NCBI RefSeq assembly: GCF_027409185.1
Contig: NC_084478.1
Span: forward strand, 79,157,624 to 79,221,623
Length of the DNA: 64,000 nucleotides
DNA from: Cynocephalus volans
Taxonomy: Eukaryota; Chordata; Mammalia; Dermoptera; Cynocephalidae
Direction of reading: 5' to 3'
Shown here: positions 35,516 through 47,234 of the stretch, one piece after another
How positions within the stretch are numbered: position 1 is the stretch's first letter
Layout of the letters: the number at the start of each line of letters is the position of its first letter
Made by a program: the position numbers and the translations under genes
The notes under the pieces: model-generated
Told to the model about the DNA's origin: nothing
Seen by the model: the letters and a program-made list of their open reading frames with translations, nothing else
The model's database searches: none

Positions 35516-35875
35516 TTTGCTGTAAATATCCTCAGGTGTTCCTTGTTACTACTTAATGTAAGTTGCGTGTGGGCACCCAGGTGTCCAGGGTTGTGGGCTT
35601 AAGTATAAAAGGCTAACAGCTCTGCTCCACAGTGCTTCTCAGAACTCTCAGAGAAGCTACTAGGATAGTTGCTCCTAGATCTGGAATAACACCCATTCAT
35701 TTTTCGATACCTGCGGCTCCCAGAACCTTGTTTTTCTATTACCTAGCTCACAGACCTGCGTGTGGAGGGTTTGTAACCCAATCTGTGCAATAGACTCGAG
35801 GGGTCTGTAAGCCCTAGCTTCACACTCTTCAAGTTTCTTTCTCTACTTAGCTAGTAGCTACTGTCCCCAGCAGCC
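35516..35875 (+). other. LTR-like block with TATA motif
   Basis: It has TATAAAAG at about 35605, then a CTCAGA-rich region ('tctcagaactctcagagaag') and 'ctggaataacacccattcat'. The layout resembles the U3-R-U5 of an endogenous retroviral LTR. Without a library this is a guess. Confidence 0.35.
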
Positions 35876-35975
35876 ACCACAGGCCCAGACAAAAGAGCAC
35901 CAGCAAGGCATCCACCTGCATGGGTCCCTTCCAGGCAGTCTCTCCTTGCCGTCAGGAGTTGAATTTCAGGCAGGG

Positions 35976-36445
35976 CTTCAATGACACAACCACAATGTTA
36001 GATTAAGAGTTTTTACTATTTACAGACTCCGGGGAGCACACCCAGAGGCCACACACACACAGGTCAGGCAGCACGCGGGAGCAAGAAGAGTGTGGCAACT
36101 AGCAGTATATATTGGAGCACAGGGTATGGGTCACTCTAAGTTCACAGGCAAATGCCTGAATGGTCCATTTAAAGGGAATGCGTGGGAAAGCGGGGAGCTC
36201 AGTGTGCTAGGTGGGAGAGATGTCTTTCAGTTCTCATCCCTGACCATTGGCTTGAGCCATTTGGGTGTCATGTAGAACTGGAAACTGTGTCAAGGGTAAC
36301 TGAGTCCTGCTTCTGGCACGGGAAAGCTAAAGCTGCATTCAGAACGGCTGCTGAAGCAACGTAAAATTATAAGCATTCACTACATCAAGGCAGAGTGGTT
36401 TCTGTGCCTCTGAAGTGCTGTTATAAGGCAGCAAAAGCAGATAAG
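35976..36445 (-). other. Second LTR-like block, antisense
   Basis: Read on the minus strand it has a TATA-like 'caatatatactg', G/C-rich text and then 'gtaaatagtaaaaactctta', which resembles an LTR polyadenylation region. It separates two L3/CR1 pieces. No viral protein sequence is present. Confidence 0.35.
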
Positions 36446-36670
36446 GTATGTAGGGGTGTACCCAAGGGGAAGAACTAGAACCCATAAGAGTAGAAACTAC
36501 AGGGAGGTGTATTTCCGCTCAATACATGGAATTAACTTTCTAACAGAACTGACCAACCACGAATAAGAATGGATACAGTGTGAGGTAATGAGCTCCCTGT
36601 CACTGGAAGAGTACAAGCTGAGGTTGAATGACAACTTTATAGCAGAGCACATTTAAGTTTCCATTTAAAT
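36446..36670 (+). repeat. L3/CR1 LINE relic, second part
   Basis: CR1-type 3' text: 'gaagaactagaacccataag', 'gaaactacagggaggtgtat', 'gagctccctgtcactggaag', 'aagctgaggttgaatgacaa'. Confidence 0.7.
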
Positions 36671-37075
36671 TTTATAGCTGAAACACTTGTTCTCTGTGTT
36701 CAGCAGCCTGGTTTCATTTCACAACCTTTGGCTTTCTTAGCCCTGGGCTTTAACAGGCTGCTTTAACATCTGCTAACCAGGTCACATCTACATACAACTA
36801 GGGAATGGATGTTGGGGAGCATTATGATTTTCCCATAGGCCTCAATTAGGTCCATGCGGTTCTCTCCTTTCTTCCACTTCCAGCCTGCCTACGAAGCCGG
36901 ATACATTTCTCTAGTTCCTGGCTTTCTTGCTGTCCCTGAAACAAACCCATAGGCCCTTTAAGATTTATGATATAGAGTCACTGATGGGAGATGACAAAAC
37001 ATAGGCAAGTAATCCAGAGGACCAAGAACTCTGACCAAATTCCTACCGCAGTTGTCCTTGGTCTACTAAACCCGT

Positions 37076-37225
37076 GCTTCTCAAACCTTAATGTGCATTG
37101 AATCACCCGAGGATCTTGTTACGATGCAGATTCTGATTTAGGAGCTTGAGATTCTGCATTTCTAGCAAGCTCCAGGTGATACTGATGCTGCTGGTCCATG
37201 GATCTAAATCATTATGTAAATAGCA
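37076..37225 (+). mobile_element. MER5-type hAT MITE
   Basis: The text 'gtgcttctcaaaccttaatg', 'gcattgaatcacccgaggat', 'ctgcatttctagcaagctcc' and 'gatgctgctggtcca' follows the MER5A order. Confidence 0.85.
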
Positions 37226-38335
37226 GCTAACACAAATGCCCATCAGGGTTAGCATCAACAGGTAAGGGAAGCCCAGGGGTTCTGAGAAGAGAAGGAAAGG
37301 GTAAACCAGCTGTTGTTCAGGTATCTCTGGATTCCCTGGGCCCTAGATCTTATTGCTCACTTGCCTCCCTTGCCCAGGTGAAGGCTTTCTTGGCATGTTC
37401 TTCAAATTTCTCCCTTCAAAACAAAAGGCTAATTTTTTTCATTCAACACAATTAGCAAAGGGTGTCTCTGTTTCAAGCCCTCCTCCTCCCCACACACACT
37501 TTAAACAGGTTTGCTGCAGTCGTTTTTGGCCAGTAGACTACAGGACAAACCCCAGGTTGGAGGGTGAATCCTTTCACCTCTTTGGAAGAACTGTTTCTTC
37601 CATAAGATGTCCATCCAGTAAGAAAAATGGTAGTAAGGAAAAAGGCTTAAGCCCAAGTTTATAGTCACTAATAGGGAAATTCCACCCCAATCCCCTTGGT
37701 ACCCTTGAGAAGTAGCATTGGAGAGTAAGCCCAGTTCATTCTACAGAAGAAACAGGACATTGCACTTCATTCTCTCACACCCTCTAGCCCTCTTTCATAA
37801 TGGAAGCACAAATATCTCCCCAGAAGGAAGTGTGCTAACTTCTGAGAGTGGGCATCTTGCCATTACCCACAGCCTGGGCACAGAGTCAAATGAGCCACGC
37901 GTGGGAAACATCAAAGATCCCAAGGAGGGAAAAGGTTCTGAGAAATAGCTGCCTCCCCAGGGGGATGGAGGGGCTGCATCCAAGACTCCAGGGCATCATC
38001 CTTCTCACACTATGCTCTGGACAAGTGGAGGTATGGTGGATCTCACACCCCAGGGGCACGTTCTGTGGGAAGTAGTACAAATGAGACCCCTACCAACCTC
38101 TCTCAGCAGCCTCCCCCTCAAACTGCACCTCTGTACTGGGTCAAGCCATGGGCTGATTAGTATTTAGAGATGCCAAGGCCTCTGCCAGCTGGTCCTTCGT
38201 AGGTGTGATGAGAATCGTGCTAGCTGGGCATGAAAGTAGGCCCCAGGATGGAGGACTGACAGGGCCCAATGGTGTCTGCTCCAGACTGCTACTTGTCAGG
38301 AACATCACAGCCATCACAGAGAGACTATGTTGAAC
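37226..38335. other. Unassigned, mostly unique sequence
   Basis: Short open frames only, on both strands. None is supported. Confidence 0.4.
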
Positions 38336-38339
38336 TGTG

Positions 38340-38545
38340 GGAAGAGCTTGCTTTGAGAATCAATCCCATTACATTGGAATTCTGGCTCCCCCACTTTCTA
38401 GCACTGAGACCTTGAGCAAGTTCCTTCACTGCTCTGTGCCTCAGTTTCACCATCTGCAAAAACAAAGAGGTATTGTGAGGATTTAATGAGATATTTGTGA
38501 AAGCACTTGATACAAAGCATGTGCTCTATAAATGTTCCTTCCCGT
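38340..38545 (+). repeat. MIR SINE
   Basis: 'gagaccttgagcaagttcct', 'ctgtgcctcagtttcaccat' and 'ggatttaatgagatatttgt' appear in MIR order. Confidence 0.85.
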
Positions 38546-38889
38546 CTCTTGGCTTGGCAGAATATGTTTACTAAGCAAAGTTGAGAGGGAAAGAAGCCAG
38601 CCTATCCCTTGGACGGATTCCAAATTGAAGGCCCCTAGGTGCTGTGCCCAAGAAACAAATAAAAGATGAGAGGAAGGTTAGAAAAGCTTCTTTCTGCTGC
38701 CTTCCAGTGTGAGTGTGCTGTCCATCAAATACATAGCTGATCCTCTCGGTCCATGGGCAGGTTTCGGGGGCTCATATCTCTATGCCAGGTTCTCCACAAT
38801 CTGGTCTTCTTGTGACCAAGAGAAGTCTTCTGCAAGACAGTTGGCCTGAGGAAGAGTTTTTCTGTGTGAAGCTAATTAGTCTATGAAGT

Positions 38890-39255
38890 ATTTTGAACTT
38901 TGCTCTCTCCTGCCTTGAGCCTTCACAAATCCTGTTCTTTGGTCCTACCCTATCCCCCACCCTTCACCTGGCTAACTTCTCCTCCTACAGGCCTCTACCT
39001 TAAATATTACTTCTGCAGGGAAGCCTTCCAGGCTACTAAACTAGGCTGGGCACCCATGCTTTGCCTCAGCACTTTGCACGCCTACAAGTAATGAAGTGAT
39101 TGCACATTTCTATATAAGGACTCTTTTCCCCACTAGACTAGAAGCTCTTGAGGGAGGAACAATGCCTGTTTTGTTCAGCTCTATAACTCCAACACCTAGC
39201 ATGGTGCCTGGCACATAGGGTATATGCTCAAAATATTTGTTGACTAACTAGATGA
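38890..39255 (+). repeat. L2 LINE 3' end
   Basis: L2 text: 'aagccttccaggctactaaa', 'tagactagaagctcttgagg', 'gcatggtgcctggcacatag'. Confidence 0.75.
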
Positions 39256-40909
39256 CCTTGGCAGTCCCTTTCAGCCCTAGGATTCTAGGGTCACGCATAA
39301 GCAGAATGTTTCTCTATGACCCCCCAATGGCAAGGCCACAACTTACCAGCCAGAGTCCAGTCTGGGAAGGGTTTTGGATACCCTGAAATGTGACATTTCC
39401 CTTTTCCCTCTCTCTTTTTCCTTCCTCTCTCAGTACTATCCTTATTGAGGTGATGACAACATTCTGAGCAGCCATTTGGTATCCACCACAGTGGAAAGGC
39501 AGCATTAGCCAGCAATTTTAACAGCTCTTTTGGGTTCTGACAAAGGAAAGCAGACCAGGAAGAACAGAGCACCAGCTCTGGGGGCTTCAGATCCCAGAAG
39601 AAAGTCTTTGTCCTGGGTGACAAAGACAAAGTTCCTAACTGACACACATATAGTCTGAGGCTGGCAGATGTGTAGGAGAGGCCTAGTTTGGGGAAGAGTC
39701 AAGATGGCTCTGACTCTGACTTCCACGAGAAATGTGGTTTCCGGGGTCAGGGGTCAAGAAGCTTCCCTCCTGCTGAGTACCAGAGAAGAGTTCCAGAATG
39801 AACAGGAAGTGCAGAGAGCCAGCGAGAGGCAGCCCTGAAGGAACCATCCATCAGAGGCTCAGATTGCAACGGCTCTTCTATACCTTGGCTTAAAAATCAA
39901 ATTCCATCCTGGACAAATTTCTTTATTGCATGCAAGCTGCTCTAATTTCAAGAATGTCAAATATGTGGCCAAATGCAATTACATTTTAAACACAACACGC
40001 ACTTGAAATATAGCACAAATTTCTAAACCAATTTTAATCATATTACAGAGAGGGCAGACATGCTCGGCAATCTGAAATTCCACCTTATCCAGAGAGCCTA
40101 TCCTGATTAGTTAGAAAAGTGGCCAATTCGCTGGAGCTTCCCTGCCTAATCTCCTGTTCACTCTCTGCTGTCAGGTGTGCATTTATCCTTATTTGTGTAC
40201 ATTATGTAAATGTGTTTGTTGATTATGCATTTCTGCCCTGGTTACCTGTTCACTCAGTTAGTTAATCACATGCCCTTTATGCCTGAGCAGCCTTTTGGCT
40301 GTTTCACTCTGGTACCACTCTGTGAGCATGGGCTTGGCCTTGGATTCCTCTCATGAGGGGCTCATCCCAGCCCCACCCCTGCCTAAGTGCTTAATAAGGG
40401 TTCTTTGAGAACAAAAGCTCAGGGAGCCATAGGCCAAACCAGGAGGCTGCTGAGACAATTATGTGGCAGTGGATCCAAGCTCCCCCAGACTTAGACATAA
40501 GTCATTTCCTACCTGGTGGTGGGTCTAAGTGCCTTAGCGTCACTCTGGTCTGGAAGACTGGTACACCCCTCACAGGCCAGCATCACCAGAGATGCCTGCA
40601 TATATATTTCTGCCACGGGTGGCTAGAGGAAGGGCTGCCTGGATGCTTCTTGTAATGCCCAGCCTACTGACCAAGACCTCAGGCAATCATATCCAGGGAG
40701 CAGCTGCTAGGAAGGAGACCAGAAGCTGGCTAGTTGTAGGGTTTGCGACTAACTAGCCTCTGGAGTTCTTCCTGTTGGGAAATCTAGGTTACTGATCTCT
40801 GGGTTGCCCCACAAGGCTCCAGGACCATTATTCAAGCAGGGACGGACTCCAGGCTCCACAAACAACCTGCATCTCATGCTCACTTCCTCTTGCTTGCTCA
40901 GTTGTCTCT
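39256..40909. other. Unassigned, mostly unique sequence
   Basis: No supported gene. A weak L2-like stretch lies at 40120-40250. Confidence 0.4.
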
Positions 40910-41168
40910 GGATGTGTGTATGTGTGTGCCTGTCTCCCCTCCCCTCTCCACTCTTTTTTTATCTGTGTGTGTGTTTATCTCAGTCTCTTTCTCCTCTCTC
41001 TCTCTCGTCCCTTTGTCTCTCTGGGTGTCTCTTTTTTCCTCCTCTTTTTCCCTCTCTCTTCCACCCTCACTCCTCTCTCTGTCTCCTCTGTGTGTATCTC
41101 TCACTCTCTCATCTGTCTCTCTCCTCTCTCTACATCGGCGTGTCTCTCTCACTCTCTCATCGCTCACT
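40910..41168 (+). repeat. TC-rich low-complexity tract
   Basis: This is a pyrimidine-rich run of TCTC, TGTG and CTCC variants. Overlapping open frames on both strands (e.g. 40804-41226) come from it and are not genes. Confidence 0.9.
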
Positions 41169-41489
41169 CCAGATGCCCAGATACAGAAACACCCATTTTT
41201 TCCCTTTGACAAACCACAAATTTTAAAAGGTAATTTAAGAGAAAGTGGCCCAGAGCACAGGTGTCAGCCTCAGCCAGGATGCTAAACCAAACCCCCTTAA
41301 CTCTTCTGGTGTGTGTTGAGGTCTCAGGGCTCCAACCCCTACAGGAACTGCCGTCTTCCCAGAACTTGATTCACTGGGATATTCGTGAGTTGGATGGAAG
41401 TTGGGGGATGAAGGCAGACTAGATGGAGTTGATAAATGACTTTTAAGGTCTAAACCTGCTGCAGGGTTCTGAGGTTTTACAGTTGTGAC

Positions 41490-41600
41490 ATATTTGAACC
41501 TGAAATTACCAGACAGTATTCAGTTCTGGGCCTCATACATTGAGAAACAAATTAGAATATGTCCAAGGCAGAGTGAGTAGATGGAGCAGGGACTGGAGAC
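41490..41600 (+). repeat. L3/CR1 LINE relic
   Basis: 'cagttctgggcctcatacat' and 'attagaatatgtccaaggca' are CR1-type text. The element resumes at 41880. Confidence 0.6.
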
Positions 41601-41604
41601 TATA

Positions 41605-41875
41605 TCACTATCTCAAAACCAACATGAATTAAGTGCCTACTGTGTGCCAGACACTGGACTAAGCGGTGGGCATGCAGATTAGTAAGGTACAGGCTTTTGA
41701 CTTCAAAGAGCTCACTCGAGTGATCAAATCTAGAAATATAAGTTTAATAATAACAACATTCATTGAGTGCTTAAAATATGCCACACACTGTTCTAAGCTT
41801 TCTGTGTATATTATCTAGTTTAACCCCCCACTTCACAGATAGGGAAACTGAGACACAGAGAGGTTACATTTGGTG
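41605..41875. repeat. Ancient repeat piece plus antisense MIR
   Basis: 'gcctactgtgtgccagacac' belongs to the unnamed family seen at 8870. An antisense MIR follows at about 41745-41875 ('agatagggaaactgagacac'). Confidence 0.6.
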
Positions 41876-41879
41876 AGTT

Positions 41880-42260
41880 TAGTAACATGAGGATTGACTG
41901 AGAGAGCGAGGCCTGTCTAGCCTGGAGAAGAGAAAATTCAAGGGAATGTGGGTCTCTTGCCTTCAGACTTCTGTCAGAGTCCAAGAAAAAAGATGTATTT
42001 GTACATGGCCCCAGAGGGCAGAGCTGGAATCCAAGAGTAGAAGCATATCTGGATTTAATACAATGAAAAAACATCTGTCTTAGGAGTCAGAGTTGTCCGT
42101 GGTTAGAACAGGCTACCTAGAGAGGGAGGGAGATGTCTAAGCAGAGGCCAGATGACCACTCAGGAAGGGAGGAGGGGGAGATGTTCCTTAAGGTCTCTTG
42201 TAGTTCTATAAGGGCTATGCATCTCCATTTTCTGGCTGTACACTGGCTTGAAGATGCAAA
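41880..42260 (+). repeat. L3/CR1 LINE relic, continuation
   Basis: 'tagcctggagaagagaaaat', 'ggccccagagggcagagctg', 'ggttagaacaggctacctag' and 'gaggccagatgaccactcag' appear in CR1 order. Confidence 0.7.
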
Positions 42261-42519
42261 CATGCCCCCTTTAAAGTCCCCTGGGTATCCAGACTTCAGC
42301 TGCCACAGATAAACACGCCCATCTCTGTATACAGGAAGCCCCTGTGGCTTGCTCATGCTCATCATCCCACACATATTTCCTAATTCTCTTCTCTTGTCCT
42401 CCTCCCAAAGGGTTTTGGGCCATGCCTTGCAAAAGAATCCCACCCACAACCTTCCCCGCAATTTCCTGCTCAGGCCTAGGGCTGATCTTATTGCAGTGGA
42501 ACTGCGGGCCAAGAGCCAA

Positions 42520-44335
42520 GCAATGGCTCTTTCTCAGTAGGGTGGTCAGGCCACAGCGGATAATAAGCGGGCCAGTCACCACCAGCAAAGTCCATGTAGC
42601 ACAAAGGCCCCCATATCTCATATAGGGTGGACTGTGGTCACCCATTAGTCAGCCCCCCTGACAGCCAAGATACTTACTCTGGCCCTCGTCAAAGTCTGGC
42701 ACATTCACATTGTCCCTGAGCAAAGCATCTAGCAGTAGAGAAGATTGCTAGAAATAGCCAAGCTTGTGAGATGGCCAGACATGGTCCTCAGAGTCACTTC
42801 CAAACCAGCCACAAGGGGGAGCAGCCAAGGCCCTTGGAAGGGCTGTTCAGCTTGTCAGAGAGATCCAAGGCATTGAGCTTCTGCAGGCAGGGAGGCTATG
42901 CTAGGGAGCTCTTCATCCCATTGTCCTACAGAGAGAGCTTCCACAAGGAGAACTGCAGGCCTCGAAAGGCCCCTGGGGTTAAAGTCAGCCCTGTGTTGCT
43001 GGAGAGATCCAGAGAATGGAGGGTGGCAGGGGCAGCCTCCTGAACATAAGACCCTGGTCTTATTCCTTCTAAGGCTCAGATGCTTCACTAGGAAGGCTGT
43101 CCTGAAGGCCTGGTGTGGGGGGTGGGAGGGGTGGGATCTGAGGGGCTCTTCCCTCATGCACCCTGCCCCTAACACAGGTGCAACCTGTTGTCCCCCAAGT
43201 CCACAGCTTCCAGTCTGAGCATAATCTCAAAGAACCAGACAAACAAAGACTAAATAAGATTCCTCTGGAGATTCAGAGATGTCAAGGGCAGAAGGACAGT
43301 GGAGTAGAGACTGGCCTTGGAACTGGTGATGCCATGGGGCAGTAAGCTGTCACAGTCCAGAAACAGTTCCAGGCCATGCTGAGGTGCTGAAGGGCAGGAA
43401 ACATACCAGGGAAGTCTCTTGGGAATGCTGCCAGTTGGTTCCTACTTAGATCAAGTGCAGTATGCCAAGATAATGCCACTCAAGTTGGCTGTTATGTCAT
43501 GGCCACTCCCAGTCAGATTTCATCTAGTCTCCTCTTAGTACCAACTGGCAATCCCCCCAAGCTGGAGATAGGGGATTTGGTTCTAGAAAGGCCAGGCAGT
43601 TGTCAAAGAGGTTAAGCTGGAGGAGACGGTTTTGGGTGGAGAGAAAGTGCGAAGGTGTTCAGAAGCTAGTTATGACTCAGGTCTAATACCTGAAACCATA
43701 ATGCTCCATCCCCTCAGCTGCAAATAACTGCAGGACATTGGGGCTCAAGTGGAGCTGCCACAGGCTGGAAAGGCTGAAGGCAGAGAGGCAGTGAAGAGAA
43801 TTCCTGGCCACAGTGAGCTCCTACAGCAGGGGAAAGACAGCAGAGGCCCCTGCCTCAATTTCCAGAATGTAGTCCAACAGCAAAGGGGAAAAAGGGGAGC
43901 CCAAGAAGGTGCCACAGGCCAGGAGAGTCATGTGGTTGTCTGAGAGATTTAAGCTCTTCAAGAAGCTGAGTTTGGCCACCTAGTAAGTAGTCATGTCACT
44001 GCTGAGGCAGTTAGCTGAGAGGTCCAGAACCCAAAGGTGACACAAAAACTGGAGTGCTCTGTGTTAGCCAGATGGTTGTTGTCCAGGAGGTTGAATTCCA
44101 GAATGAGGAAGCAGAGCCAGCAAAGCTGGTGGAGGGCCTCTGAGGCTAGAACCTCCAGCTGGTGGCCCTGGAAGTCCAAGTGTTGAAGCTTTGGTCTGGC
44201 CTTAGTTGCGCCATCCCCTCAGGACTTATAGAAGGTTGTGAGAGAGGTCAAGTTGTTCCATACTTCGTGAGAGTCCTGCCAGAAAAGTTTGGAAGCTGAG
44301 GCCCTGGCAAGAAACACTTGGCCTGGCCATTAGAG
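42520..44335 (-). pseudogene. LRRC32/NRROS-like leucine-rich-repeat membrane protein, pseudogene
   Basis: Conceptual translation on the minus strand shows a cysteine-bearing N-terminal cap fragment (VSCQGLSFQTFLAGL, about 44315), then LDLSHNLL. LRR pieces follow: LQHLDFQGHQLEVL (about 44180), VLDLSANCLSSDM (about 44020), LKSLNLSDNHMTLLACGTF (about 43940) and LWQLHLSPNVLQLF (about 43760). The next are LDLSRNQLAAFPRDF (about 43450), LDLSSNTGLTLTPGAFRGL (about 42990) and KLNALDLSDKL (about 42880). A C-cap-like end (about 42740) and a hydrophobic stretch (TWTLLVVTGPLII, about 42590) finish it. Many stops and frameshifts separate them. The 1.8 kb length and order match the single large coding exon of LRRC32 (GARP), about 660 aa, and NRROS. 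Both are milieu molecules that tether latent TGF-beta. I do not know a working gene of this kind at this locus. It could be a lost paralogue or an old retrocopy; no poly(A) trace was seen. Confidence 0.72.
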
Positions 44336-44454
44336 TAGGGGAGAGAGAAGAGTATCCTGTGAGCTAGAAAAAAAGTGGGATGCAGTTCGGGAGAAAGAGA
44401 TGAACTCCATTCGCTCAAAAAGAGAGGTCTTGAGCACCTCCCATGGCACTGTCA

Positions 44455-44600
44455 AATATATCACCTCACTCCAAGAAATAGGGGTGGTTGTTCCTGCTTT
44501 ATAGATGATGAAAGAAGCTCAGAGAAACACAGTGACCTTCCCAGCATACAGGATTTTAACCCAAGTCTGGCTGACTCAAAGTTCATGCCCTTTCTACTAC
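44455..44600 (-). repeat. MIR SINE fragment
   Basis: Antisense MIR text: 'ctttatagatgatgaaagaa', 'acccaagtctggctgactca'. Confidence 0.7.
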
Positions 44601-44719
44601 TTATCTTGCCTCCTTGAGTGTATCTTTTTCTAATTCAAAAAGCCCTTGTTCCCTATAGCAACAGGAAATTTGTTTCTATCCATGAATGAATCAGGCGATC
44701 CTATGCTACAATACAGTCA

Positions 44720-44900
44720 ATACAATTCTTGAGTGTTAGAGCCAGAAGAGACCGTAGAGACCATTTCTCTCTGACAATCCTCTCACTTTATAGCTAGAAC
44801 AAAAGGCTCAGAGATGGGAAGAGGCTTGTCTAAGGGATAGCAAACCCAAGTCTGAGAGCTCACCCTCTGCCCCAGGAGCTCGCCAGGTGGGTGAAGAAAG
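44720..44900 (-). repeat. Ancient interspersed repeat, antisense MIR-like
   Basis: 'gttagagccagaagagaccg' and 'aaaggctcagagatgggaag' are of a common mammalian repeat type. The family is not named. Confidence 0.5.
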
Positions 44901-45134
44901 GACGGAGAGGCAATAGTGAATCCATTTCTGCATTCCTCAGGGTAGATGCTGCCTACCCACAGTTACTCTTACTTGGAGATGGGGCACCATCCTGCACAGG
45001 AGGAACCTATTTCTAGCCCTTTCCCTTGGGAAACAGGTCAACCAGGGAGGTTCAATCTCCCACCCTGCCCCACCCCCCACCTCCACCCCCAACCCCAGTC
45101 TCCACTCCCCAGGAAATATAACTTACTGGGTAAA

Positions 45135-45350
45135 AATGGGTTTTGAGGTAAAAACACGTGGGTTCTAATCCCGAGCTCACACTAACTAGCCTAATAATCT
45201 CAGACAAATTCTGTAACTTCCCTGAGCCTCAGTTTCCTCAACTATAAAAACAGTGATACTAATACCTCCCTCACAGAGTTGTTGTGAAGATTCAATGCAA
45301 TGACACAGGTAAAGCACTTAACACAAAATATGCATCTATAACTATTCATT
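45135..45350 (+). repeat. MIR SINE, nearly full length
   Basis: 'gtgggttctaatcccgagct', 'gagcctcagtttcctcaact' and 'agagttgttgtgaagattca' appear in MIR order. Confidence 0.87.
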
Positions 45351-46059
45351 TGTCCCTTTTGTTCCTTTTTTACCTACCACAGACTCTCATATCTTCTCCC
45401 CAGATTGCTCCAGGAAGGGAAAAGTCCCCAGCATTGGGAAGGTGGCAGCCTTGGGGCAGAGGGGCAGAATTTCTATTGCTGCCTGTAAGCTGCAGAGACA
45501 GCAAGGCCAGAAGCTGGCCGAGTTCTGGTTGGGCTCCTTCAGTTCTCCCCAAACCATGAACCGGGGCTGGGCCTTGGGTACTTTTAAATAGGCCTGTGCC
45601 GGGGCAGGAAGTGTCAATATAGGATGAAAAAAGCAAGAACCAACATTCTCCCTGGGGGAAAGATAAGAAACAGAAGGTGGGGGAGGGAATGGAGGCTTTT
45701 GAAAGTGAAAAGGAAATAGGCAGAGGAAAGTTGCTGGGCTTTTCTAACAGGAGTCACATCTTGGGGTACCAGGAAATGAACAAACTGGTAAAACTTAAGT
45801 TTCCCTCTGTCCTTGGGGGCCATGATAGGGAAACACCTCCAATGGAAGGGAAAACCAAGCTGAGTGAAAAGGCCAGCCTCTCAAGCCCCTGTATCATGAG
45901 GCTCTGGCACAGAGACAATAGGGTAGCCAGAGGGTGGAGGCCAGGCTGAAACTGGGACAGGCCCCTACCACTTGGCAAGTACTATGCTGGGCGGTCATCC
46001 CTCCACTCATTCAATTAATTAGTATCAGGCCTTGTGGGGAACAGAAGAGCTTCAAGTCT
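45351..46059. other. Unassigned, mostly unique sequence
   Basis: Overlapping open frames of 70-90 codons on both strands have no family support. Confidence 0.4.
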
Positions 46060-46116
46060 CACGGCACAATTTTTGGTTAAAAAACCAAAAATTGTTTAAC
46101 CAAAAATTGTGCCGTG
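46060..46116. repeat. Perfect inverted repeat, 22-bp arms, 13-nt loop
   Basis: The arm at 46060-46081 (CACGGCACAATTTTTGG, then TTAAA) is the exact reverse complement of 46095-46116. The loop is 46082-46094. The inner part AACCAAAAATTGTT is also repeated in direct order from 46083. Confidence 0.97.
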
Positions 46117-46139
46117 ACCCTATTTCCTTCTCTGGCCTT

Positions 46140-46500
46140 GGCTCTTCTTCCTTTTTCAGGCAAGCTCTTGTTAAAGCTTGGTTGTTGATTTCTTCCTCTG
46201 AAAAAAAATCCATGGACTTCATCCCTTCATCTTCATCCCCACTACAACTTCTGTAATCAAGCTCAGCTTATCTCTCACCTGCCTCTAGTCTCTGCCTTCC
46301 TTCAAGGCAGCTGAACCTCCAAGCCATCAATTGTAGCCATCCACATCCTTGCTTAAACTCTTTGATGGCTCCCCACTGCCTGCCAGATCAAGTCTAGCCT
46401 CCTTCACCTGGCACACGAGGCCCTTTGTGATCTAACCCCTGCTTATCTGTCTGTCTTTATTTCTTTTCACTCCCCCTACAAGAAACTGGCATTTCAGCCA
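46140..46500 (+). repeat. L2 LINE fragment
   Basis: L2 text: 'tctttgatggctccccactg', 'ggcacacgaggccctttgtg', 'gatctaacccctgcttatct'. Confidence 0.75.
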
Positions 46501-46544
46501 TACCTAACTACTTAGTTATGTTGTACTACGTTCAGCTAATGCTG

Positions 46545-46745
46545 TACAAATGTTTCCCATTGGATCCTCACACCTACCCTGTGAGTTTGGTACTATTATT
46601 ATCCCCATTTTACAGTTGAGAAAACCAACGCTTGAAGATCTATGTCAGTTGCCCAACATCACCCAGGATACAAAGTTAATAAGTGGCATAGTGGCGATTC
46701 AAACCCAGGCTGACTCAAAAGGCTTAACCATGGTGCTAAAGTGCC
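46545..46745 (-). repeat. MIR SINE, antisense
   Basis: 'tactattattatccccattt', 'acagttgagaaaaccaacgc' and 'ggcgattcaaacccaggctg' in antisense MIR order. Confidence 0.87.
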
Positions 46746-47234
46746 TAGCCTTTACCTGGTTGAGGGGCGCAGTAACTCTAGGAGAAGCTTGCTGAGGCTG
46801 GGCAGAAATGGAGGTGAAATCTCTTTAGGGCCATGTGTACCGATGTCCTAGAGGCTGCAGACAGTCACCTTGGGGCCACCCAATGGCCAGTACCTGCAGC
46901 TTCTTCTGAGACAAGAGAGCAGAGTGGGCAGGAAAGAAGTTAGTACTTTTCTGAGGAGAAAAAGATGCAAAGCTTCAGGTACTGATGCTACCTACCTTAA
47001 GAGCTCACACAAAATCCCCTGGCCATGCCTAGGCAGAGAGGGCCAAAAAGTCCTGGGCAAGACTGACAGGTGGCAGGGAGAAAGCAAGGGGAGCAAATTA
47101 GGCAGATGTTCAGGCTCCAACTGCCACCTGGTGGTCAGCCTTAGAAAGGCAAGTGTATGGGTCCGGGTATCACAAGTTTAGGGTACAAGCCAAGGACCAG
47201 AGAGGCTGCTCATGTGAGCTGGGCCCTGGCTCAC

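Noticed and set aside
40804-41226. 140-codon frame and its antisense charged frame
   Set aside because: Products of the TC-rich low-complexity tract.
42520-44335. Toll-like receptor pseudogene (e.g. TLR13-like)
   Set aside because: No TIR-domain text follows the hydrophobic segment, and the block LDLSSNTGLTLTPGAFRGL is closer to the LRRC32/NRROS type.
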